From positions 1 through 63,282 of IMG/VR virus record IMGVR_UViG_3300043772_000427: a stretch of 63,282 nt of DNA. One strand, written 5' to 3'. The position numbers and the translations under genes were made by a program. Each line of letters starts with the position of its first letter. Position 1 is the stretch's first letter. This document shows positions 22,030 through 29,030 of this stretch, piece after piece. The DNA is from a virus. The notes beneath the pieces were generated by a model, which did not search any database, was not told the DNA's origin, and saw only the letters and a list, made by a program, of their open reading frames with translations.

Positions 22030-23897
22030 TGAGCCTTATAACCATCGACTTTGAGACCTACTACACCAACACTGGACTGGGTTTCTCCAAGCAAACAACA
22101 GAAGAGTACATCCGCGACCCGAAGTTTGAGGTCATAGGTGTTGCTGTTCAGATAGATGCTGGCGATCCAGTTTGGTATTCAGGCGACCGTGAAACGCTAC
22201 GCAAGTGGCTTGGGCAATTTGACTGGAAGAATAGCATGGTCATTGCTCACAACATGCTGTTTGACGGCGCGATTCTGAAGTGGCACTTTGGTATCACACC
22301 GATGGGGTATCTCGATACTCTGTCCATGGCGAGAGCCATTCATGGTGTTGAAGTCGGTGGTTCACTGGCCAAACTAGCGTTGCGCTACCAAATAGGAGAG
22401 AAAGGTACGGAAGTTAACGACGCAGTTAACAAACGCCGTGTCGACTTCACACCCGAGGACTTGGCGCAATATGGTCGTTATTGTGAGAATGATGTCAAGC
22501 TGACCTACGAGTTGTTTGTACGCATGGCGCAAGGCTTTCCGATGGAGGAGTTAAAGCTCATCGACATGACCTTGCGTATGTATATCCATCCGATGCTGTG
22601 TATCAATCAGGATACATTGAAGGAACGTCTCGACGGATTACAGAAAGAGAAATCAGAATTACTTTCTTCACTGATGGTAAAGCTCGAGTGTGAGACTGAG
22701 GAAGACGTTCGCAAGAATTTATCTAGCAACAGCAAGTTTGCAAAGATACTGCAAGACTTAGGCATTGAAGTGCCGATGAAGGTCAGCCCAACTACCGGCA
22801 AGCAGATGCCAGCACTCGCTAAGAAAGACGAAGGGTTCATTGCCCTGTCTGAGAGTGAAGATACTTTTATACAACACTTGTGCGCTGTGCGCCTTGGAAC
22901 GAAGTCAACGCTTGAAGAGAAACGCATCGAGCGTTTCATGAAGATTGGCGAACGCAATAAGGGAATGATTCCCATCCCCCTGAAATACTATGGGGCACAC
23001 ACCGGTAGATGGTCGGGTACTGACAAGATTAACTTTCAGAACTTACCGAGCCGTGACCCAAAGAAAAAGGCTTTGAAGAAAGCCATTGTGCCGCCCGAAG
23101 GCTATGTCGTAATCAACTGTGACTCATCGCAGATTGAAGCGCGGGTGCTACCTTGGCTTGCGGGTCAAGATGACATCGTTAAACTGTTTGCTGATGGAGA
23201 AGATGTTTACTCCGTCTTTGCGTCTGCTGTGTACGAGCGACCCATCACCAAGAAGAATCCTGTGGAACGGTTTGTGGGTAAGACCTGTATTCTGGGCCTT
23301 GGCTATGGCACTGGGGCTTTAAAGTTACAACACACACTAGCTACCACGCCTCCCGGTGTAAAGCTAACCGAGGACGAGTGCAAAGGACTCGTGACCAAGT
23401 ACCGTCAACTCAACGACAAGATCATTGATCTGTGGGCTGAGGGTGATCAGATGCTTGATGAGATGATGAACTCAAAGATCACCGAGCCACGAACATTCGG
23501 TAAACACAACTGCGTGTTCTACGACAACGAAGGGCTGATACTGCCTAACGGTTTTCGTATCCGATACCCCAACTTGCGCCGCGAGTACGAGGACGGCAAG
23601 TCCAAAGTAATGTACGATTCACGCAAGGGTAAGGTTTCTATTTGGGGCGGTGCGGTGGTTGAGAACGTGGTTCAAGCTCTAGCAAGGATCGTCGTGGGCA
23701 CTCAGATGGCTGAGATCAACGAGAAGTATCGCGTTGCGCTAACCGTGCATGACGCCGCTGTTAATGTTGTTCCAGCGGATGAGGCTGACGAGGCCGTGGC
23801 CTTCATAACTGGCATCATGTCTAAAGCCCCCGAGTGGGCAACCGGACTTCCTGTCGCGTGTGAGGCCGGCGTTGGTGAAACCTACGGAGACTGCTAA
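22029..23897 (+). CDS. Family-A DNA polymerase with 3'-5' exonuclease (622 aa)
   Basis: Replicative polymerase. The exonuclease domain has DFE (D7, E9), AHNMLFD (D79) and YCEND (Y151, D155). The polymerase domain has TGRWSG and NFQNLP, motif A DSSQIEAR (D365), motif B R414-xxx-K418-xxx-L422-xxx-Y426, and motif C VHDA (D575, A576). The residue equivalent to E. coli Phe762 is Leu422, and the Glu usually following the motif C Asp is Ala. There is no 5'-3' exonuclease domain, as usual for phage enzymes. Its stop overlaps the next start. Confidence 0.95.
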   Translation: MSLITIDFETYYTNTGLGFSKQTTEEYIRDPKFEVIGVAVQIDAGDPVWYSGDRETLRKWLGQFDWKNSMVIAHNMLFDGAILKWHFGITPMGYLDTLSMARAIHGVEVGGSLAKLALRYQIGEKGTEVNDAVNKRRVDFTPEDLAQYGRYCENDVKLTYELFVRMAQGFPMEELKLIDMTLRMYIHPMLCINQDTLKERLDGLQKEKSELLSSLMVKLECETEEDVRKNLSSNSKFAKILQDLGIEVPMKVSPTTGKQMPALAKKDEGFIALSESEDTFIQHLCAVRLGTKSTLEEKRIERFMKIGERNKGMIPIPLKYYGAHTGRWSGTDKINFQNLPSRDPKKKALKKAIVPPEGYVVINCDSSQIEARVLPWLAGQDDIVKLFADGEDVYSVFASAVYERPITKKNPVERFVGKTCILGLGYGTGALKLQHTLATTPPGVKLTEDECKGLVTKYRQLNDKIIDLWAEGDQMLDEMMNSKITEPRTFGKHNCVFYDNEGLILPNGFRIRYPNLRREYEDGKSKVMYDSRKGKVSIWGGAVVENVVQALARIVVGTQMAEINEKYRVALTVHDAAVNVVPADEADEAVAFITGIMSKAPEWATGLPVACEAGVGETYGDC

Positions 23898-24547
23898 TGC
23901 TTAATAAACACGAACTTTGGGCGCGGGCAAACGGTATCAACATCCAATCACTCCGACTTCCCATACAACAAACTCCCGCACAATACCAAGCTGAACAGAA
24001 GCGCAAGCAACAGCTGTTTGCGGCTGACTACGCTACCGAGAAGGCGGCTTCCAAGTTAGTGAGCGAACTGCTCGACGAGAAGGGGTGGAGCTATGAGAAA
24101 GAAGTTAAAACAACAAGCGGTAAGGCAATCGACTTTGTTGTGACTGCGTACCACGAGGACCGTGAGATCAAGTTTGGTATAGAAGTTAAACGGCAGATGT
24201 CACCCCATTACCCCAACGGTCTCGCCGCAACAACCCTTGCAGATCATTTGGAGCAAGCGGCGGCTTATGCGCGTGATCTCAACATGCCTGTATTCATAGG
24301 GCCAGTCCAAACAAGCAAGTCGCCAAGTAGCATGTACACGGGCGGTAAGACTGTTGACTCAGTATGCGCTTTAAATATCTTTGGTGGTCGTATGAATGTA
24401 GGCACGTTTGTTGTTGGCAACACTTGGCATGGCGACAAGTTCTTCATGATCTTGCGTGGCGCATCCTTTTACGAGAACGGGTTCAACCCTAAGCGCTTAA
24501 ATATGGTAACTTCTACTGGTTCTAAAAAGGAGCGCACAGATATATGA
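23897..24547 (+). CDS. Putative PD-(D/E)XK nuclease (216 aa)
   Basis: A helical, charged N-terminus (about 1-60) precedes KAIDFVV (D79) and FGIEVKRQ (E96, K98), the D-x(n)-E-x-K core of restriction-type nucleases. Gly-rich strands follow. It lies between the polymerase and a second nuclease with short overlaps on both sides. A function in recombination, end processing or host DNA degradation is likely; the specific activity is unknown. Confidence 0.65.
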   Translation: MLNKHELWARANGINIQSLRLPIQQTPAQYQAEQKRKQQLFAADYATEKAASKLVSELLDEKGWSYEKEVKTTSGKAIDFVVTAYHEDREIKFGIEVKRQMSPHYPNGLAATTLADHLEQAAAYARDLNMPVFIGPVQTSKSPSSMYTGGKTVDSVCALNIFGGRMNVGTFVVGNTWHGDKFFMILRGASFYENGFNPKRLNMVTSTGSKKERTDI

Positions 24548-25206
24548 AAGCCAGTGAAATTAAGTGGTCGTACTCCGGCCTCAAGGACTTTGCAAATTGT
24601 CCGAAGCAGTACCATGAAGTTAAGGTCTTAAAAAATTTTAAGAAAGAAGCTACAAAGCAAATGTTATACGGCACAGAGGTTCACTCTGCGCTGGAGAACT
24701 ACGTCAAAGACGGTACACCCCTAGCCAAAAACTATGAGCGGTTCAAATCCCAACTCGATCCCCTACGGGAGATGGAAGGGGTTAAGTATCCTGAACATGA
24801 AATGGCTCTGACTTACGATAAGAAGCCTTGCGCGTTCGATGCACCTGACTACTGGGTGCGGGGCATCGCTGACTTGCTGGTCGTGCGGGATGATGTTGGT
24901 TTTATTGTTGATTACAAGACCGGCAGTAACCGCTACCCTGACCCCAAGCAGTTGCAGTTAATGGCTCTTATGGCATTTGCGCACTTCCCGCAGCTGCAAC
25001 AGATTAACGCTGGCCTGTTATTTGTTGCACACAATCACTTTGTAACTTCCGAGTATTCGAGAGACAATATGGACTCGCTGTGGGAGGATTTTTACTGGAA
25101 TCTTGAGCGCTTGCGCTTGTCCCATGAGAATAATTCTTGGCAGGCTAACCCTACGCCCTTGTGCGGATGGTGTCCAGTAAAGACTTGTCAATTCCACAAG
25201 GGGTAA
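24544..25206 (+). CDS. Cas4/RecB-like PD-(D/E)XK exonuclease with Fe-S cysteines (220 aa)
   Basis: The signature YSGLKDFANCPKQY (10-23), H47, GIAD (D110), VDYKTG (D123, K125) and a QLQLMAL motif identify the PDDEXK_1 group. C19 plus C207, C210 and C215 give the four-cysteine arrangement that holds a 4Fe-4S cluster in Cas4, AddB and Dna2. Stand-alone phage versions act as 5'-3' or bidirectional exonucleases in replication and recombination. No CRISPR array is present, so it is not evidence of an adaptation module. Confidence 0.85.
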   Translation: MKASEIKWSYSGLKDFANCPKQYHEVKVLKNFKKEATKQMLYGTEVHSALENYVKDGTPLAKNYERFKSQLDPLREMEGVKYPEHEMALTYDKKPCAFDAPDYWVRGIADLLVVRDDVGFIVDYKTGSNRYPDPKQLQLMALMAFAHFPQLQQINAGLLFVAHNHFVTSEYSRDNMDSLWEDFYWNLERLRLSHENNSWQANPTPLCGWCPVKTCQFHKG

Positions 25207-25208
25207 TC

Positions 25209-25520
25209 ATGCCTTATGTAAACAAACCTAGACCGTACAAAAAAGAGTACGAACAACAGAAGGCTCGAGGTGAGCACGAACGCCGTATGGAACGCCAGCG
25301 TGGACGCCGTTCAATCGACAAAACCGGCACTGATGCCAATGGGAATGGCAAGGCAGACCGCCGAGAGGGTAAGGATGTAGCGCACGTTCGCGCCCTAGAT
25401 AAAGGCGGCTCAAATAAGGATGGCCTACGCATCCAAAGCGTTGCTAAAAATCGCTCGTTCCGGCGCGATTCAAAGGGTAATTTGGTCTCAGAGACCAGCA
25501 AAAAAGAACGCTCTAGGTGA
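25209..25520 (+). CDS. Small HNH-like endonuclease (103 aa)
   Basis: A highly basic protein. GKDVAHVRALDKGG (D56, H59) followed by SVAKNRSFRR (N81, R82) fits the spacing of minimal HNH folds in small phage proteins. The start is the ATG three bases after the previous stop, 16 codons inside the longest frame. Clear Cys zinc knuckles are absent. Function in DNA nicking is inferred. Confidence 0.6.
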   Translation: MPYVNKPRPYKKEYEQQKARGEHERRMERQRGRRSIDKTGTDANGNGKADRREGKDVAHVRALDKGGSNKDGLRIQSVAKNRSFRRDSKGNLVSETSKKERSR

Positions 25521-25550
25521 AAATACCTACGATTCCAACAAAAAAATTAC

Positions 25551-25578
25551 TTGACTTATAGAGTTTTGGCCTCATAAT
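25551..25578 (+). promoter_or_regulatory. Promoter of the SNF2 helicase operon (TTGACT-16-CATAAT)
   Basis: TTGACT and CATAAT match the sigma-70 hexamers at 5 of 6 positions each, with a 16-base spacer. It lies 200 bases before the helicase start, so a long leader is transcribed. Confidence 0.7.
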
Positions 25579-25583
25579 TAAGT

Positions 25584-25765
25584 CAATCAGGTTCAGTCGT
25601 TAGGCGTGAGTGGACTGATGAGGGTTTTGTTGCAGTTGCTCGCTTGTTTTACCCTCATAAACCGCGTCAGTTAGTCGGTGGGAACTCTCCTTTGGACATA
25701 CTTTCGCCCACGACAGGACTAACCGGATGGGGGGCCGTGCCCCCCGTTCGTAACACCAATTTAGT
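25584..25765 (+). promoter_or_regulatory. Long structured mRNA leader of the helicase operon
   Basis: No reading frame is credible here. Three helices can form: ATGAGGGT (25618) with ACCCTCAT (25651); GTTAGTC (25670) with GACTAAC (25717), enclosing GTGGG with CCCAC; and GGGGGGC (25729) with GCCCCCC (25739). The ribosome-binding site GAAAGG follows 23 bases after the last. Such order resembles a cis-regulatory RNA, but I match no known riboswitch class. Confidence 0.5.
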
Positions 25766-25777
25766 TTGAAAGGCAGT

Positions 25778-27343
25778 ATGAATATAGTTGACGACACCGC
25801 ACTGCGGTTCCATTGCTCTCATGATGTGGCTAAGCAAATTACCACGTACATCGACAAGAGTGAATTAATTGGAGCCGAAGGTGGACACTCAGAGGTGCTG
25901 ATGTACTGGGGCATCAACGAGGTGCAAAAGCTCGTTCGCTTACTGCCTGACTCTAATAAGATTCCATCTCCCATTGAGCGTGACTATCAATGGCCCGGAA
26001 TGTTTACGCCATTCGATCACCAACGCGATACCGCACGGTTCTTGACACTACATCGCCGCGCTTTCTGTTTTAACGAAGCTGGTACAGGCAAGACTTCTGC
26101 CGCAATTTGGGCGGCTGATTATCTAATGAATCACGGGCTGGTGAAACGTGTGTTGGTTGTCTGCCCCTTGTCCATCATGCAGAGCGCATGGCAAGCTGAT
26201 TTGTTTAAAACTGTGATGCACCGCACATGTGGCGTAGCGCACGGATCAAAGCGCAAGAAAGTTATCAACGGTGGTTACGAGTTTGTAATCATCAATTACG
26301 ATGGTGTTAACGCAGAGCGCGAAACAATCATGGATGGTGGTTTTGATCTCATCATTGTTGACGAAGCTAATGCCTACAAGAACCCAAGCACCGTCCGTTG
26401 GAAAAATCTTGCCAAGATAATTCGTCCCGACACGTATTTGTGGATGATGACCGGCACTCCCGCTTCTCAGTCACCCGAGGATGCGTTTGGTCTAGCCAAG
26501 TTGGTCAACCCCAATAACATTCCTAAGTACAAGACTGCATGGAAAGATGCGGTCATGCAACAGATTACTCGCTTTAAGTGGATACCCAAGCCCCACGCCA
26601 AGGGTCTTGTATTCAACGCCTTACAACCCGCGATCCGGTACGAGAAAGCCCAGTGCCTTGATCTGCCTGACCTGATGTATCAGACACGCGAAGTGCCACT
26701 CAGTGCTCAAGCCACTAGCTACTACAAAGAGTTGCGCAAGGAAATGCAGATCGAAGCGGCTGGCGAAACAATCAGTACAGTTAATGCGGCGGCGGCTCTC
26801 ACGAAGCTCTTGCAGTTGTCAGGCGGCGCTGTGTACACCGATGACCACAACGTCATTGAGTTTGATGTTTCACCACGCTTGAACGTGCTTGGCGAAGTGA
26901 TTGATGAAGCATCGCACAAAGTCATCGTGTTCATTCCATACAAGCACACGATCAAAGTGGTTCAGGACTACCTGACAAAGAACAATATAACGACTGAGAT
27001 TATTTCAGGTGATGTGACTGCGTCTAACCGCGCCGCCATATTCAACAAGTTCCAAACAACCGACACACCACGGGTGTTGTTGATTCAACCACAAGCGGCA
27101 TCGCATGGCGTAACGCTGACTGCGGCAGACACGATTGTGTTTTGGTCGCCTGTGATGTCCGTAGAAACTTATCTGCAATGCGTTGCGCGTATCGACCGTG
27201 TTGGACAGAAAAACAAAATGACTGTGATTCACCTTCAAGGGTCTGAGGTGGAGAAGCGTATGTACACAATGCTACAAGGCAAAGTAGACATGCACACTCA
27301 GTTGGTAGACCTGTACAAAGAGGAAATAGGAGAGTCTGTATGA
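25778..27343 (+). CDS. SNF2-type DEAD/DEAH helicase (521 aa)
   Basis: Superfamily 2 helicase/translocase. Motif I is EAGTGKT, motif II is VDEAN, motif III is MTGTP, and the C-terminal half carries motif V-like SHGVTLT and motif VI QCVARIDRVGQ, the SNF2 hallmark. Phage members of this family act in replication or recombination as fork-remodelling or annealing helicases. The start is the ATG after GAAAGGCAGT; an upstream TTG four codons earlier would erase the ribosome-binding site. Confidence 0.9.
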   Translation: MNIVDDTALRFHCSHDVAKQITTYIDKSELIGAEGGHSEVLMYWGINEVQKLVRLLPDSNKIPSPIERDYQWPGMFTPFDHQRDTARFLTLHRRAFCFNEAGTGKTSAAIWAADYLMNHGLVKRVLVVCPLSIMQSAWQADLFKTVMHRTCGVAHGSKRKKVINGGYEFVIINYDGVNAERETIMDGGFDLIIVDEANAYKNPSTVRWKNLAKIIRPDTYLWMMTGTPASQSPEDAFGLAKLVNPNNIPKYKTAWKDAVMQQITRFKWIPKPHAKGLVFNALQPAIRYEKAQCLDLPDLMYQTREVPLSAQATSYYKELRKEMQIEAAGETISTVNAAAALTKLLQLSGGAVYTDDHNVIEFDVSPRLNVLGEVIDEASHKVIVFIPYKHTIKVVQDYLTKNNITTEIISGDVTASNRAAIFNKFQTTDTPRVLLIQPQAASHGVTLTAADTIVFWSPVMSVETYLQCVARIDRVGQKNKMTVIHLQGSEVEKRMYTMLQGKVDMHTQLVDLYKEEIGESV

Positions 27344-27759
27344 CAATAAATAATACAGAAGAGTTGGTGTCTGACTACCTTGAGATTCGCAGGATGCGCG
27401 AATCATTAAAGGCCAACTATGAGTCTCAAGACGAAGAACTGAAAGACGCTATGGATGCGATTAAAGAAGCGCTTTTGGCTATTTGCAACGAGAACAACCA
27501 AAACGGTTTCAAGACAGACAGCGGTACTGTCACGAGACAAGTTAAGGAAAGATATTTTTGCACTGACTGGGACAACTTCAGGAAGTTTGTCGAGAACGAA
27601 GGCTCGATTGATTTGCTTGAACGCCGTATCCATCAGCGCAACTTCAAAGAATTTATGTCCGAGCGGGTAGGAGATGGATTGCCGCCCGGAGTAAATGCCT
27701 TACGTGAGTATGACATTGTTGTACGCAAGGCTTCTTCAACCAGTGAAACTTTAGTTTAA
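27340..27759 (+). CDS. Conserved replication-region protein, function unknown (139 aa)
   Basis: Helical N-terminal half with coiled-coil character (about 15-50), then SGTVTRQVKERYFCTDWDNFRKFV, and an end with LPPGVNALREYDIVVRKA. I recognise this end pattern from small proteins next to ssDNA-binding genes in several podoviruses. It overlaps the helicase by ATGA. A recombination or replication accessory is plausible. Confidence 0.6.
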   Translation: MTINNTEELVSDYLEIRRMRESLKANYESQDEELKDAMDAIKEALLAICNENNQNGFKTDSGTVTRQVKERYFCTDWDNFRKFVENEGSIDLLERRIHQRNFKEFMSERVGDGLPPGVNALREYDIVVRKASSTSETLV

Positions 27760-27776
27760 TTTAATTAGGAAACATC

Positions 27777-28640
27777 ATGAGTAACGAACTCGCAAACATT
27801 TTTCAAAACGCCGGTGGTTTAATGGAATTGGGCCTCGATGAGGACACACTTGCCGTAGCCGGTAATGCCACAAAAGGCAACAAGCGCATTTCTATCGAGG
27901 GTCGCGTATTCCGCAAGATCGTTGGTGGTAAAGAGCAGAGCGTCAATACAGACAACTCTATGAATGTCATCATCGTTAAGATGGCCCATGACGCATCGCG
28001 TACCTTCTATAACTCTACCTACAAAAAGGGTGTGAAGTTAGCCCCTGCTTGCTGGTCAAATGACTCGAAGACCCCTGACCCCGAGGTTAAATCTCCTTGT
28101 GCGCCGACTTGCGCTGAGTGCCCCAACTCAGTCAAGGGTTCAGGTCAAGGCGGTCAAGGCACTGCTTGCCGACTCTCATGGAGAGCCGCTGTTGTATTGC
28201 CTAACGATCCCGAGGGAGATGTGTATCAGTTGGTGTTGCCAGCTACTTCAGCGTTCGGCAAAGAAGAAGGCGGCAAGTGGCCCTTCCGTCCGTACATTCA
28301 GATGCTTGCTAACAACAATGTGTCTGCTGGTCGTGTCGTAACTAAGATGCAGTTTGACATTAACTTCCCAGTGCCACGCTTGTTGTTTTCTCCAACGTCT
28401 GCTGTACCTAATGAAATACGCGATGTAATCGTTCAGCAAGGCAAGACTCCAGCCGCAGAGAACGCAGTCAAGTTGTCTGTGTTTAAAACTGATGGTGTTG
28501 ATGAAGTTGAAGCCCCTGCTCAACCAGCCGCTTTTGCTGAGCCTGTTCCTGAGCCAGTGAAACGCGCGTCTGCTCCTAAAGCATCTACTGAAGCTCCAGA
28601 AGATGTTAGCGACATCGTTAAAAAGTGGTCTAAGAAATAA
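27777..28640 (+). CDS. Putative single-stranded DNA-binding protein (287 aa)
   Basis: The first 200 residues look beta-rich (OB-like), interrupted by a Cys cluster CAPTCAECP...ACR (about 108-132) that could bind zinc. The last 70 residues are an Ala/Pro/Glu linker and a short conserved end (EDVSDIVKKW). A tail after a low-complexity linker is typical of phage SSBs, although this one ends basic rather than acidic. Position between helicase and primase genes fits. TTAGGAAACATC precedes the ATG. Confidence 0.6.
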   Translation: MSNELANIFQNAGGLMELGLDEDTLAVAGNATKGNKRISIEGRVFRKIVGGKEQSVNTDNSMNVIIVKMAHDASRTFYNSTYKKGVKLAPACWSNDSKTPDPEVKSPCAPTCAECPNSVKGSGQGGQGTACRLSWRAAVVLPNDPEGDVYQLVLPATSAFGKEEGGKWPFRPYIQMLANNNVSAGRVVTKMQFDINFPVPRLLFSPTSAVPNEIRDVIVQQGKTPAAENAVKLSVFKTDGVDEVEAPAQPAAFAEPVPEPVKRASAPKASTEAPEDVSDIVKKWSKK

Positions 28641-28975
28641 TGGCCCGCACATACAGCCCCGAACTACTAAGCATTGTTGATACAACTGAAGGGGACAATG
28701 TAGGCATCACGCTGGCGAAGGCGTGTATTGAAGCCAACTTGCCTGCCGCATACGCATCAGCAATTCTCGGTGTATCACGTATGGGTATCCATGCGTGGTT
28801 TCGGGGCGGGTATGTACGTAGTGGTCGTCGTGAAAAAATCAGGTTGTTTCTGCAACTTCTAAAGGAGGATACCGAAGCGGGACTCTTGCCAGCCAAGAAT
28901 CTCAAAGAAGCCCGTACATACACTGAGAACATCCTCGGTCGCGCAGTTACGGAAGTTTCTAAAAAGTCGGGTTAA
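28640..28975 (+). CDS. Helix-turn-helix DNA-binding protein (111 aa)
   Basis: LPAAYASAILGVSRMGIHAWFRGGYV (about residues 35-60) is a good helix-turn-helix with a basic follow-on (RSGRREKIR). The remainder is helical. It is the last gene before a terminator, and its start overlaps the SSB stop. It could be a transcription regulator of the early-to-late switch or an origin-binding factor; both are inference. Confidence 0.7.
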   Translation: MARTYSPELLSIVDTTEGDNVGITLAKACIEANLPAAYASAILGVSRMGIHAWFRGGYVRSGRREKIRLFLQLLKEDTEAGLLPAKNLKEARTYTENILGRAVTEVSKKSG

Positions 28976-28993
28976 CAGCCCATATTGTTTACA

Positions 28994-29018
28994 GGCGAGG
29001 CCGGTCCTCGCCTTTATT
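28994..29018 (+). terminator. Rho-independent terminator before the primase-helicase
   Basis: GGCGAGG, loop CCGGT, CCTCGCC and TTTATT form a 7-base-pair GC-rich stem with a short U-rich tail. Confidence 0.8.
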
Positions 29019-29030
29019 GTCTCTGCGATT

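Noticed and set aside
24544-25206. Cas4 of a CRISPR adaptation module
   Set aside because: No cas1, cas2 or array is present. The gene is a stand-alone phage Fe-S nuclease.
25611-25665. Hammerhead ribozyme-like CTGATGAG in the helicase leader
   Set aside because: The expected GAAA after stem II and the cleavage-site stem are missing; the bases pair instead in a simple hairpin.
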